The notes under the pieces: model-generated
Database searches by the model: none
The model's input: only the letters and a program-made list of their open reading frames with translations
What the model was told of the DNA's origin: nothing
In this document: positions 54,715 through 64,000 of the stretch, one piece after another
Numbering within the stretch: the first letter of the stretch is position 1
How the letters are laid out: each line of letters begins with the position of its first letter
Position numbers and translations under genes: made by a program
DNA from: Erwinia persicina
Lineage (GTDB): Bacteria > Pseudomonadota > Gammaproteobacteria > Enterobacterales > Enterobacteriaceae
Direction of reading: 5' to 3'
Length of the DNA: 64,000 bases
Assembly (NCBI RefSeq): GCF_014838825.1
Contig: NZ_JACYMO010000001.1
Span: 704,566 to 768,565 of the forward strand

Positions 54715-55371
54715 ATGAAAGAACGCCCGATTCTATTTAGCGATCAACGGGTGCGCGCCCTGCTGTCAGGCCAGCAAAAGCAGACAAGGCGCATCATGAA
54801 GTCCCAACTTTTTGGGCCTGGCCAGGACAATCATGAAGGTTGTTATGGCATTGATGTTTTAAGCAATAATCTACAGGGTAACCGGGTGCTGGGCATGGAA
54901 AATCTCAGCTACCATTGCCCCTATGGCCAGCCTGGTGACCGCCTCTGGGTGCGGGAAACCTGGCGTGGCCCGGTGGTGCCCCCCGGTGAAATGGCGTTGT
55001 ACCAGCAGTCACCCGCGCAGTTTAAAAATATTGATTACTGCCAGTACCGCGCCGACTCCAGTGTCTACAGCACTGAGGAAACCGATGAAAACTTTGGCTG
55101 GCAGGCAGGCATTCATATGCCGCGCTGGGCCAGCCGCATTGACCTGACCATCACCGCCATTCGCGTTGAGCGCATTCAGGATATCAGTGACGACGATGTG
55201 ATGGCGGAGGGGGTGCAGGTCGACTCCCACTTCCTCAATAACTTCTTCACCATGCACAGTGAAGCGGTATCAGCAAAAGATGCCTACCGCAAACAGTGGG
55301 CCCTGCAGTACGGTGGCACCAGCTGGGAAGTGAACCCCTGGGTCTGGGTCATCGAGTTTGCCCGCCTCTGA
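54715..55371 (+). CDS. Phage-type ASCH-like protein
   Basis: 218 residues. The start MKERPILFSDQRVRALLSGQQ with KQTRRIMK matches proteins from enterobacterial prophages often labelled ASCH-domain or morphogenetic proteins; GDRLWVRETW and WASRIDLTITAIRVERIQDIS follow. These proteins are probably RNA- or nucleotide-binding, but the function is unproven. No other phage genes surround it, so it looks like an orphan remnant. Preceded by an AGAGGTT ribosome site. Confidence 0.7.
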   Translation: MKERPILFSDQRVRALLSGQQKQTRRIMKSQLFGPGQDNHEGCYGIDVLSNNLQGNRVLGMENLSYHCPYGQPGDRLWVRETWRGPVVPPGEMALYQQSPAQFKNIDYCQYRADSSVYSTEETDENFGWQAGIHMPRWASRIDLTITAIRVERIQDISDDDVMAEGVQVDSHFLNNFFTMHSEAVSAKDAYRKQWALQYGGTSWEVNPWVWVIEFARL

Positions 55372-55577
55372 CCCACTGCAGCGCTGATTTTTTTCAGCGC
55401 TGCTTGCGTTTTGTCACAGACAGCCCTCAATATAACTGATTGAATATTCCCCTTATTCACCTGCGTAATTGTCACGCTGTTCTCCCGCCTCATACCAACC
55501 CGGGAAAGCAGCAGACAGCGTCAGTGATCCAGGAATGCTCAGGGACCGGTTTCTTATCAGGCGGGAGGAATAGCAGC

Positions 55578-56372
55578 ATGATCAAATGGCCGTGGAAAGG
55601 CGGCGATGACGCCGTGGAAAGCGGGCTGCCCTGGCAGCAGGCGCTGGATATTCCCCTGCTGGCGAGCCTGAATAGCGGTGAACGCCAGGCACTCTGCCAG
55701 CTTGCGACGCGTTTCTTACGTCAGAAGCGCCTGGTTCCGCTGCAGGGGTTTGAGCTGGATGAGCTGAAAAGCTGTCGCCTGGCGCTGCTGTTCTGCCTGC
55801 CGGTCCTCAGTCTGGGCTACGACTGGCTGGATGGTTTTCATGAAGTGCTGATCTACCCCTCCCCGTTTATGGTCGATGACGAATGGCAGGATGAATTTGG
55901 TCTGGTACACCGGGAACAGGTCGTCCACGCCGGACAAAGCTGGCAGCAGGGCCCGATCGTGCTGAACTGGCTGGACGTGCAGGATTCGTTCGACCTGTCC
56001 GGTTATAACCTTGTTATTCATGAAATGGCGCATAAGCTCGACGCGCGCGGCAGCGGTGAAGCCAACGGCGTTCCGGCCATGGCACTGCGTGACGTGGTCG
56101 GCTGGGAACGCGATCTGCGCGCGGCAATGAACGATATCCAGGATGAGATCGACCTGGTCGGCGAAAATGCCGCCAGCATTGACGCCTATGCCGCCAGCGA
56201 ACCGGCGGAATGCTTTGCCGTCCTGTCTGAATATTTTTTCAGCGCGCCGGAGCTGTTGCTCACCCGCTTTCCCGCACTCTACCAGCGTTTTCGCCAATTT
56301 TATCGCCAGGATCCGCATCAGCGGCTGGATCAGCAGCAGTTACACCATAATGCGGGCGGAATTGTTCACTAA
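55578..56372 (+). CDS. mtfA: Mlc titration factor / peptidase MtfA
   Basis: 264 residues from the ATG at 55578, with the GGGAGGAA site just ahead. HEMAHKLD (HExxH) is the zinc-metallopeptidase motif. MtfA binds the glucose repressor Mlc and is an aminopeptidase-like enzyme in E. coli. As in E. coli it precedes tRNA-Asn. The upstream frame extension (46 codons) is not supported. Confidence 0.95.
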   Translation: MIKWPWKGGDDAVESGLPWQQALDIPLLASLNSGERQALCQLATRFLRQKRLVPLQGFELDELKSCRLALLFCLPVLSLGYDWLDGFHEVLIYPSPFMVDDEWQDEFGLVHREQVVHAGQSWQQGPIVLNWLDVQDSFDLSGYNLVIHEMAHKLDARGSGEANGVPAMALRDVVGWERDLRAAMNDIQDEIDLVGENAASIDAYAASEPAECFAVLSEYFFSAPELLLTRFPALYQRFRQFYRQDPHQRLDQQQLHHNAGGIVH

Positions 56373-56471
56373 TCAGTCGGGTTGATTCAAACGCAGCCAG
56401 TTGAAAGCTAAACTGTTTTTTGCTGTTGACAGGCAGGAGGCGTATCGCTACTATTCGCCTCGTTCCACAAT

Positions 56472-56547
56472 TCCTCTGTAGTTCAGTCGGTAGAACGGCG
56501 GACTGTTAATCCGTATGTCACTGGTTCGAGTCCAGTCAGAGGAGCCA
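56472..56547 (+). tRNA. asnT: tRNA-Asn (anticodon GTT)
   Basis: 76 bases with all arms and encoded CCA; anticodon GTT in CGGACTGTTAATCCG. Sits after mtfA as does E. coli asnT. tRNA-Asn genes are common integration sites, but I found no copy of its 3' end further on and no integrase. Confidence 0.95.
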
Positions 56548-56557
56548 AATTTAGAGA

Positions 56558-56589
56558 AGCCCGCTCAGGGAAACCTGAGCGGGCTTTTT
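56558..56589. terminator. Terminator after tRNA-Asn (first of an inverted pair)
   Basis: AGCCCGCTCAGG-GAAA-CCTGAGCGGGCT 12-bp stem plus T-run. A reversed near copy (25 of 28 positions) occurs at 58597-58624. Confidence 0.9.
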
Positions 56590-56608
56590 GCTGTTGCGAT
56601 TAATATAC

Positions 56609-57256
56609 TCATACCGCATCTGCCGGGAAAACGACGCCGGTGGGGCATGCGGGTAGTTTGTTGATCTCAGCGATAATCTGCATGGTTGCGTCTTCGAGCG
56701 TGCCTTCATTACGGCACAGTACCCAGCCGTGATTTGCCATTTCCCGCTCAAATGCCCTGGTACAGGCAGCATGCTCTTCCAGCGTAGACATCACCGTACT
56801 GCTCAGCCCACGCGGCCGGGACGTGGCCCTGGCCCATGATATATCAGGCGCAGTCACAACCCCGACGAGCAGGTCAGGTGCTCGCACCTGTCGTTCCGTG
56901 TTCAGCTGTAAAATTTCTGCAAAGGGAACCATCCGGCGAAACGCGGCATCTGACGGGTACCAGCGATCCATCAGGATAATGCTGTCCGCAGGCTGTTTCG
57001 TCAGCACGTGTCGGGAAATCCAGGCACGGCTGTCAGCCAGACGCTGACAAATCTCCCGTTCTAACTCCAGATCGGGATCCCTGGCGAGCCGGTTAACAAG
57101 GGCCATGGTTTCCGCCCTGTAGGGATCGCTTTTTCTCTCGCAAAGCCGGATCACCTTTTTATTGTCAGCTCTCAGCACTTTTGTCATGGCCTCCAGCAGG
57201 GTAGTTTTACCGGCTCCCTTAGGGCCATCCAGAGAAACAAACAGTGGACGACTCAT
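56609..57256 (-). CDS. Thymidylate-kinase-like P-loop nucleotide kinase
   Basis: 215 residues. GPKGAGKTTLLEAM (Walker A) at the start and MDRWYPSD (DRx) match the thymidylate/deoxynucleoside kinase superfamily; a lid-like segment RATSRPRGLSS follows. The chromosomal tmk gene would normally be elsewhere, so this may act on another nucleotide or a phage/defence-related substrate. It is convergent with tRNA-Asn and stands first in a small accessory cassette. Confidence 0.72.
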   Translation of the reverse strand: MSRPLFVSLDGPKGAGKTTLLEAMTKVLRADNKKVIRLCERKSDPYRAETMALVNRLARDPDLELEREICQRLADSRAWISRHVLTKQPADSIILMDRWYPSDAAFRRMVPFAEILQLNTERQVRAPDLLVGVVTAPDISWARATSRPRGLSSTVMSTLEEHAACTRAFEREMANHGWVLCRNEGTLEDATMQIIAEINKLPACPTGVVFPADAV

Positions 57257-57497
57257 TCTTCAGATGCCAATGGACAGAGGGTTTGTGTCAGGCAGGTATC
57301 GGGCAAACGCATTTTACTTCCTCAGAATGAATAGCGGATCCTCCATCGGTGGTGACCTGCGCAGCGTAGTTTAAGGCATCCCCTGAGTAAACGGAAAGCC
57401 TCTCAGATTGCACCTGCTTTTAAGCGGATGCCGCTGGCAGGCCGCGTTGAACGGTAAACGGGCTGACCTTCGAACGGCTGACTCAACGGCTTTACCT

Positions 57498-57983
57498 TTA
57501 TGAGTTTATAACCAGAGCCGCGATATACAGTCCTGACCCATACGCCAGATGGGTGATCACACTCAGCAGTCGGGCCCGCCATGGGCGGGGCGTGCGGGAA
57601 GCCGCAATGCCAAAACCCAGGGCGGGCTGCAGGATCAGGAAAGGCGCAATGAGTGTTAACAGGCCTGCCAGCATAGCCGTGGTAACAGAAGGTTCACGGA
57701 ACCAGTCTGGCCCGTCCAGTAAAAGCGGTATGAAAGCAAACAGGATCCCGGTCAGATAATGAACACCCCACCCGACTAAAAGTTCGTTATGCACAGATGC
57801 GGTGGAAGCGATGGTGTTATGGCGCATTTTTCCTCTGGGCAGCCATAAAACCCAGCGTCCGACCAGGGCATAATTCACCGGCGAAACACCGAAGACAGGC
57901 TTCTGGATCAGTGACCAACAATCCATCGCCAGAGTGGCGAAAATACCTGTTATAACCGCCTGAATGAGCGTCACACTGTCCAT
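57498..57983 (-). CDS. DUF2938-family membrane protein
   Basis: 161 residues with about four membrane helices (MDSVTLIQAVITGIFATLAMD at the start, then GWGVHYLTGILFAFIPLLL). The pattern fits DUF2938. Function unknown. The gene is divergent from the MerR-family regulator (start-to-start about 70 bases), so it is the likely target of that regulator. Confidence 0.7.
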   Translation of the reverse strand: MDSVTLIQAVITGIFATLAMDCWSLIQKPVFGVSPVNYALVGRWVLWLPRGKMRHNTIASTASVHNELLVGWGVHYLTGILFAFIPLLLDGPDWFREPSVTTAMLAGLLTLIAPFLILQPALGFGIAASRTPRPWRARLLSVITHLAYGSGLYIAALVINS

Positions 57984-58053
57984 TTTTTCGTCCTTATTTA
58001 ATGAGAATGGTAAGCTGGTCGCCAGTGTGCAACTTAAAGTCAGGTTGAAGTCA

Positions 58054-58455
58054 ATGATGGAAGAACTGGATATCAGGGAAGTGGCTCATCTTTCCGGCGT
58101 GCTGCCCTCCGCGTTACGGTTTTACGAAACGAAAGGACTCATTCATCCCATTGGCCGTAATGGCCTGAGAAGGCAGTATCACAAAAATGTGCTGAATAAA
58201 CTGCAGCTGATCGCCCTGGGGCAGGCTGCCGGATTTACCCTGGATGAAATGGCCGCCATGTTCAATAAGCAAGGTGGGACCGTCATCGACCGGGAGCGTC
58301 TTGCTGATCGAGCCCAGGAAATTGACGCCACTGTCCGCAGATTGCAACGATTAAGCCGGGGGTTGAAGCATGCTGCCCGCTGTAGCGCAGAGGATCATGC
58401 CCATTGTGAAGGGTTCAGCAATCTGGTGGCCAAAGGACTGCGGCTCATCAGGTAA
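58054..58455 (+). CDS. MerR-family transcriptional regulator
   Basis: About 133 residues from the MM-start at 58054 (or 58057); a longer frame reaches back over the promoter of the divergent gene. LDIREVAHLSGVLPSALRFYETKGLI is the MerR winged helix. Two cysteines near the end (AARCSAEDHAHCEGF) could bind a ligand. Divergent from the DUF2938 gene, as is usual for MerR pairs. Ligand not known. Confidence 0.82.
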   Translation: MMEELDIREVAHLSGVLPSALRFYETKGLIHPIGRNGLRRQYHKNVLNKLQLIALGQAAGFTLDEMAAMFNKQGGTVIDRERLADRAQEIDATVRRLQRLSRGLKHAARCSAEDHAHCEGFSNLVAKGLRLIR

Positions 58456-58590
58456 TACGCCTTTTTCACGCTTAATCCGCTTCTGTCACAGGGCGGTCTG
58501 TCAGCGCCCGGATGATCATTCCGGCACCCTGACAGCATAGCGTTGTTTTTTTAGCGGTGTTATCAGGAAATGACGGAGCACTGGCGCAGA

Positions 58591-58630
58591 ATAAAAAACC
58601 CGCTCAGATTTCCCTGAGCGGGTTTTTTAT
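58591..58630. terminator. Terminator (second of the inverted pair)
   Basis: AACCCGCTCAG/CTGAGCGGGTT stem (58597-58624) with A and T runs on either side, serving the convergent MerR and cold-shock genes. It is the inverted near copy of 56558-56585. Confidence 0.88.
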
Positions 58631-58655
58631 TTCACTGCCGGCACTGCGTCAGCCG

Positions 58656-59156
58656 TCAGATTTTGAGCATTTTTACCGTGCTGTCCACGTCAATTTCATC
58701 TTCCGAGAAAATTAATGTCGTCCCCTGGAAGGTGGTGATCGCCAGCTTTTTCAGCGTGCGCATCTCACCCGGCGCGGTGGCCGTTTTCGGCCGGATGCTA
58801 CTCATCAGAATGCCCACGGAGAGCACCGTATTTTCTTTATCAATACGGGTATCGGCAGGGACCTCTTCGCTGTACACCAGGTAAGACTTGATCGACGTCA
58901 GCTTAAGGCGCTCACCGGCGATATAAATATAGTTACTTTCCGGCAGCACTTTCACCTCGAAGGCCGATAAGCCCCGGGAGTTGGTCGTGGGCTCAAACGT
59001 CACTGCCGCGTCTTTTTTAATCAAATCCGGGTTGGCGACCTTAATCACATGAAAATAACGGTTATCGCCGTTTTCGTCTTTGATAAAACCAAAACCTTTA
59101 TCTTTAAACCAGGTTGTGATTGTTCCGTTCATCGCCATTTCCGCCTGTTCTGTCAT
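58656..59156 (-). CDS. Cold-shock-domain protein with a C-terminal extension
   Basis: 166 residues. N-terminal cold-shock domain (about 9-70): TITTWFKDKGFGFIKDENGDNRYFHV has the RNP1-type KGFGFI and a changed RNP2 (RYFHV). A roughly 90-residue C-terminal part is unrecognised, with a strand-like EDEIDVDSTVKMLKI end. CspA-type proteins are about 70 residues, so this is longer than typical. Nucleic-acid binding is likely. The start may be the third Met (MNGTIT). Confidence 0.75.
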   Translation of the reverse strand: MTEQAEMAMNGTITTWFKDKGFGFIKDENGDNRYFHVIKVANPDLIKKDAAVTFEPTTNSRGLSAFEVKVLPESNYIYIAGERLKLTSIKSYLVYSEEVPADTRIDKENTVLSVGILMSSIRPKTATAPGEMRTLKKLAITTFQGTTLIFSEDEIDVDSTVKMLKI

Positions 59157-59395
59157 TAATCTACTGAGTTTTTGCAGCGCGCAGTGTAAAGCACAATGCG
59201 GGCGCAGACTATGCCTTTGGTTTAAGTCTGGACGATAAATTTACCACCTGCGTAGGAATAATCGCCATCGGGCGCGGGACAGTCATCCGCCGGGATAACA
59301 TTTGTCCCCCTCATCGCAAGCAATCCCTGCGGTTTTATTTCTCAGACGGTCAATTGTCAATCTGCGTAATCCCACACAAAAAACATTCACATGGC

Positions 59396-59415
59396 GATAT
59401 AGCCTGTGCTATACC
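59396..59415 (+). promoter_or_regulatory. MntR-like box upstream of sitA
   Basis: ATATAGC-CTGT-GCTATAC forms an inverted repeat like the AACATAGC-N4-GCTATGTT consensus of MntR, 54 bases before the sitA ATG. The rest of the 59157-59468 spacer shows no other feature. Manganese repression is expected. Confidence 0.65.
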
Positions 59416-59468
59416 TTATAGCAACTGCTAATTACGTTCTATTTTTAAGCGCTTTCTGGGAGATTTCT

Positions 59469-60380
59469 ATGCGTTTACTGTTCCAGTTAAAAGGATGGAT
59501 CTGTGCTGCTCTGCTTGCCGCGCTGCCGCTGGCACCGGCAGTAGCACAGGAAAAATTCAAAGTGATCACCACGTTCACCGTGATTGCGGATATGGCGAAA
59601 AACGTGGCGGGTGATGCTGCCGACGTCGCGTCGATCACCAAAGCCGGAGCAGAAATCCATGAATATCAGCCCACACCGGGTGATATCAAACGCGCCCGGG
59701 GTGCCCAGCTTATCCTCGCCAACGGTCTGAACCTGGAACTGTGGTTCCAGCGCTTTTATCAACATCTTCCCGGGGTGCCGGAAGTGGTGGTGTCTGACGG
59801 CATTGTCCCGATGGGGATCAGCGACGGCCCCTACAGCGGTAAACCGAATCCCCATGCCTGGATGTCGCCGGAAAATGCGCTGATCTACGTGGATAATATC
59901 CGCGATGCACTGGTGAAGTATGACCCGGCCAATGCCGACACTTACCGCAAAAATGCGGCCGCCTATAAAGAGAAAATCAGCGCCACCGTGGCTCCGGTGC
60001 AGCAGGCGCTGGCGCAGATCCCGGCGGACAAGCGCTGGCTGGTTACCAGCGAGGGCGCGTTCTCCTACCTGACGCGCGACTTCGGGCTGAAAGAGCTCTA
60101 CCTGTGGCCGATCAACGCCGATCAGCAGGGTACCCCGCAGCAGGTACGTAAAGTGATCGATAAAGTGAAGCAGGAGAAGATCCCGGCCGTGTTCAGCGAA
60201 AGCACGGTTTCCGATAAGGCAGCCCGCCAGGTGGCGCGCGAAACCGGCAGCCACTACGGCGGCGTACTGTACGTTGACTCCCTCAGCGCTGCCGATGGGC
60301 CGGTACCGACCTATCTCGACTTACTGCGCGTCACCAGCGACACCATCGTTAAAGGCATTCAGCAGGGGCTGGCAAAATGA
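59469..60380 (+). CDS. sitA: Mn/Fe ABC transporter, periplasmic binding protein
   Basis: 303 residues from the ATG at 59469 with a GGGAG site. Signal peptide (about 1-26, ending PAVA-Q). Metal ligands typical of cluster A-I binding proteins: His in EIHEYQPT, His in NPHAWMSP, Glu in FSESTVS and Asp in YVDSLS. It delivers Mn2+ or Fe2+ to SitBCD. First of four tightly spaced genes. The four-base overlap with sitB indicates coupling. Confidence 0.93.
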   Translation: MRLLFQLKGWICAALLAALPLAPAVAQEKFKVITTFTVIADMAKNVAGDAADVASITKAGAEIHEYQPTPGDIKRARGAQLILANGLNLELWFQRFYQHLPGVPEVVVSDGIVPMGISDGPYSGKPNPHAWMSPENALIYVDNIRDALVKYDPANADTYRKNAAAYKEKISATVAPVQQALAQIPADKRWLVTSEGAFSYLTRDFGLKELYLWPINADQQGTPQQVRKVIDKVKQEKIPAVFSESTVSDKAARQVARETGSHYGGVLYVDSLSAADGPVPTYLDLLRVTSDTIVKGIQQGLAK

Positions 60381-61180
60381 ATAACACACAGACGGCACCC
60401 GACGGCATTCGGGTTAACGATCTGACGGTCACCTACCGCAACGGGCACACCGCCCTGCGCGATGCCACCTTACAGGTGCCCGGTGCCAGCATCGCCGCGC
60501 TGGTGGGGATCAACGGCTCCGGTAAATCGACGCTGTTTAAAGCCATTATGGGGTTTGTCCCCCTCTCGAAGGGCTCGATTACCCTGCTGGAACAGCCCGC
60601 ACACCGCGCGCTGAAACAGAATATGGTGTCGTACGTGCCGCAGTCGGAGGACGTTGACTGGTCTTTCCCGGTGCTGGTGGAAGATGTGGTGATGATGGGC
60701 CGCTACGGCCATATGGGCATGCTGCGCATCGCCCGCGCAGAGGATAAGCGCCTGGTCACCGAGGCGCTGGAGCGCGTCGGTATGGCAGAGTTTCGCCTGC
60801 GGCAGATTGGCGAACTCTCCGGCGGCCAGAAAAAACGCGTGTTCCTTGCGCGCGCCATCGCCCAGCGCGGCCAGGTGATCCTGCTGGATGAACCCTTTAC
60901 CGGCGTGGACGTTAACACCGAACGTCAGATTATCAGCCTGCTGCACGAGCTGCGCGATGAGGGCCGCACCCTGCTGGTTTCCACCCACAATCTGGCCTCC
61001 GTCAGCGAATACTGTGACCACACGGTGATCGTGAAAGGCACGGTGCTGGCCTGCGGACCGACGGCCACCACCTTCAGCCGGGAAAACCTGGAAAATGCCT
61101 TTAGCGGTGCGCTGCGCGATGTGGTGTTTGGCGATGGTCACACGCAGCCGGCGCTGTCGGTGGTGAGGGGGAACGGCTGA
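60377..61180 (+). CDS. sitB: Mn/Fe ABC transporter ATPase
   Basis: 267 residues. Walker A GINGSGKST, signature LSGGQKKR and Walker B VILLDEPF are all present. It powers SitCD. The start overlaps the sitA stop by ATGA, and its stop shares one base with the sitC start. Confidence 0.95.
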   Translation: MNNTQTAPDGIRVNDLTVTYRNGHTALRDATLQVPGASIAALVGINGSGKSTLFKAIMGFVPLSKGSITLLEQPAHRALKQNMVSYVPQSEDVDWSFPVLVEDVVMMGRYGHMGMLRIARAEDKRLVTEALERVGMAEFRLRQIGELSGGQKKRVFLARAIAQRGQVILLDEPFTGVDVNTERQIISLLHELRDEGRTLLVSTHNLASVSEYCDHTVIVKGTVLACGPTATTFSRENLENAFSGALRDVVFGDGHTQPALSVVRGNG

Positions 61181-62037
61181 TGGCGTGGCTGGCTGAACCT
61201 TTTCACTATCAGTACATGCTTAACGCCATGTGGGTATCGGCGCTGGTGGGCGGCGTGTGCGCGTTTCTCTCCTGCTATCTGATGCTGAAGGGCTGGTCGC
61301 TGATTGGCGATGCCCTCTCCCACTCGATAGTCCCCGGCGTGGCCGGAGCCTATATGCTCGGCCTGCCCTTTGCTCTCGGTGCGTTTCTTTCCGGCGGGCT
61401 GGCCGCAGGCAGTATGCTGTTCCTCAACCAGCGTACCCGGCTGAAGGAGGACGCGATTATCGGGCTGATCTTCTCCTCCTTCTTTGGCCTTGGCCTGTTT
61501 ATGGTGTCGCTTAACCCCACCTCGGTGAATATTCAGACCATCGTGCTGGGCAATATCCTGGCGATAGCGCCGGAGGATATAATCCAGCTGGCGGTCATCG
61601 GCTTTGTCTCGCTGCTGATCCTGCTGGTGAAATGGAAAGACCTGATGGTGACCTTCTTTGACGAGAATCATGCGCGCTCTGTCGGCCTGAACCCGACGCG
61701 CCTCAAGCTGCTGTTCTTCACCCTGCTGGCGGCCTGCACCATTGCTGCCCTGCAGACCGTCGGCGCGTTTCTGGTGATCTGCCTGGTGGTCACCCCGGGA
61801 GCCACGGCCTATCTGCTGACCGACCGCTTCCAGCGGCTGCTGGTGATTGCCGTACTGATTGGCAGCATCACCAGCTTCTTCGGCGCGTGGGTCAGTTACT
61901 ACCTGGACGGAGCCACTGGCGGCATCATCGTCGTGGCGCAGACGCTGGTCTTCCTCATCGCCTTTGTTTTTGCGCCTAAACACGGGCTGCTGGCCCGACG
62001 CCGGCGCGCGGCCAGCCCGCAGCAGGAGGCGATATGA
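61180..62037 (+). CDS. sitC: Mn/Fe ABC transporter permease
   Basis: 285 residues, about eight membrane segments, ABC-3 family permease (CFLSCYLMLKGWSLIGDALSHS-like N-terminal region). The stop overlaps sitD (ATGA). One of two related permease subunits; it forms the inner-membrane channel with SitD. Confidence 0.93.
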   Translation: MAWLAEPFHYQYMLNAMWVSALVGGVCAFLSCYLMLKGWSLIGDALSHSIVPGVAGAYMLGLPFALGAFLSGGLAAGSMLFLNQRTRLKEDAIIGLIFSSFFGLGLFMVSLNPTSVNIQTIVLGNILAIAPEDIIQLAVIGFVSLLILLVKWKDLMVTFFDENHARSVGLNPTRLKLLFFTLLAACTIAALQTVGAFLVICLVVTPGATAYLLTDRFQRLLVIAVLIGSITSFFGAWVSYYLDGATGGIIVVAQTLVFLIAFVFAPKHGLLARRRRAASPQQEAI

Positions 62038-62870
62038 CTATGATCGAACTGCTGTTAAGCCCGTTTGAGTTTGATTTTATGCACACTGCACTGGCTATTT
62101 CGGTGATTGTGGCAGTCCCCTGCGCCCTGCTCTCCAGCTTTATGGTGATCAAGGGCTGGTCGCTGATGGGCGATGCAATGAGCCATGCGGTCTTTCCCGG
62201 CGTGGTGATCGCCTGGATTATTGGCATCCCCCTCGCGGTCGGGGCGTTCTGCGCCGGACTGTTCTGCGCGCTGGCCACCGGCTACCTGAAAGAGAACAGC
62301 CGCATCAAGCAGGATACGGTGATGGGCATCGTCTTCTCCGGGATGTTTGCCGCTGGGCTGATCCTCTATATCTCGGTCAAATCAGAGGTTCACCTCGACC
62401 ACATCCTGTTTGGCGATATGCTGGGCATTTCCACCAGCGACCTGCTGCAAAGCGGCGGTATTGCCTGCCTGATTGCGCTGATTATCGGCGTCAAGTGGCG
62501 CGACCTGGTGCTGCATGCGTTCGATCCGCACCAGGCGAAAGCCAGCGGGCTGAACACCACGCTGCTGCATTACGGCCTGCTGAGCATGATTGCCCTGACC
62601 ATCGTTGCCACCCTGAAGGCGGTGGGCATTGTGCTGTCGATTGCGCTGCTGATTGCACCGGGGGCGATCGCCGTGCTGCTGATGCGCCGCTTCTCCAGCG
62701 TGATGATTTTCGCCGTCGCGCTGTCGGTGGTGGTGTGCTTTAGCGGGACTTACCTGTCGTTCTTCCTGGACAGTGCGCCCGGCCCGACGATCGTGGTGCT
62801 GTTCGCCCTGCTGTTTATCGCCGCCTTTATCTGGTCGGTGCGGCGCGATCGGCGCATGGTGCTGTCGTAA
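62034..62870 (+). CDS. sitD: Mn/Fe ABC transporter permease
   Basis: 278 residues, about eight membrane segments, ABC-3 family; MVIKGWSLMGDAMSHAV shows the same family motif as SitC. Last gene of sitABCD and followed by a terminator. Confidence 0.93.
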   Translation: MTMIELLLSPFEFDFMHTALAISVIVAVPCALLSSFMVIKGWSLMGDAMSHAVFPGVVIAWIIGIPLAVGAFCAGLFCALATGYLKENSRIKQDTVMGIVFSGMFAAGLILYISVKSEVHLDHILFGDMLGISTSDLLQSGGIACLIALIIGVKWRDLVLHAFDPHQAKASGLNTTLLHYGLLSMIALTIVATLKAVGIVLSIALLIAPGAIAVLLMRRFSSVMIFAVALSVVVCFSGTYLSFFLDSAPGPTIVVLFALLFIAAFIWSVRRDRRMVLS

Positions 62871-62874
62871 CGAC

Positions 62875-62906
62875 AAAAAAAACGGCGTCTGCAATGGACG
62901 CCGTTT
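62875..62906. terminator. Bidirectional terminator after sitABCD
   Basis: AACGGCGTC/GACGCCGTT nine-base stem with A-run left and short T-run right, between sitD and the convergent GH1 gene. Confidence 0.8.
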
Positions 62907-62915
62907 CTGTCTGTG

Positions 62916-64000
<1,085 letters not shown>

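Noticed and set aside
56472..58630. Genomic island with att repeats at tRNA-Asn
   Set aside because: No direct repeat of the tRNA 3' end and no integrase gene were seen, so I do not claim an integrative element.

Overview
The window looks like a chromosomal stretch of a GC-rich member of the Enterobacterales. Erwiniaceae (Erwinia/Pantoea type) is my best guess, from gene content only. Several blocks keep E. coli-like gene order: putA/putP-efeUOB-phoH-tRNA-Ser(GGA); fliZ-fliA, fliB, fliC and fliDST-amyA-yedD; yodC-yedI-yedA-vsr-dcm-yedJ; and mtfA-tRNA-Asn. Accessory cassettes sit between these blocks.

Layout. 1-9.9 kb is an accessory sensory/metabolic cluster. It holds the end of a FixJ-like response regulator, a giant kinase-like/AAA/GAF/PAS/histidine-kinase protein, a receiver-only regulator, two XapX membrane proteins and a YcaC-like hydrolase, with a divergent YtcJ-like amidohydrolase. 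The five minus-strand genes are packed as one operon. 10-15 kb carries a GNAT acetyltransferase, a LysR regulator, alkaline phosphatase phoA, tRNA-Ser, a nitroreductase and phoH. 15.6-19 kb is the iron-uptake operon efeUOB with a Fur box, followed by a two-domain histidine phosphatase and the divergent putP/putA proline genes. 26.6-33.6 kb encodes a complete catechol branch of the beta-ketoadipate pathway (catA, catC, catB, a LysR regulator, pcaI, pcaJ, pcaF, pcaD) leading to acetyl-CoA and succinyl-CoA.

33.5-36 kb holds two paralogous membrane acyltransferases. 36-45 kb is a flagellar region (dcyD, fliZ, fliA, an HNH-like gene, flagellin methylase fliB, flagellin fliC, fliD, fliS, fliT) with recognisable sigma-28 promoters. 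45-54 kb holds amylase amyA, small yed/yod genes, yedI flanked by two cysteine-tailed small proteins, exporter yedA, the vsr/dcm methylation-repair pair, queH and yedJ. 54-59 kb has a structured non-coding stretch, a phage-type ASCH-like gene, mtfA, tRNA-Asn, and a small cassette (P-loop kinase, DUF2938-like protein, MerR regulator) bounded by near-identical inverted hairpins. 59.4-62.9 kb is the manganese/iron transporter sitABCD with an MntR-like box. The window ends inside a GH1 6-phospho-beta-glucosidase.

The best candidate for an undescribed system is the 0.45-9.9 kb cluster. Its hybrid kinase has an N-terminal kinase domain that lacks key catalytic residues, and it is co-transcribed with a hydrolase and tandem XapX proteins. 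Other unusual loci are an HNH-family protein with a substituted motif inside the flagellar region, the cysteine-tailed proteins around yedI, and the non-coding region at 54.1-54.7 kb.
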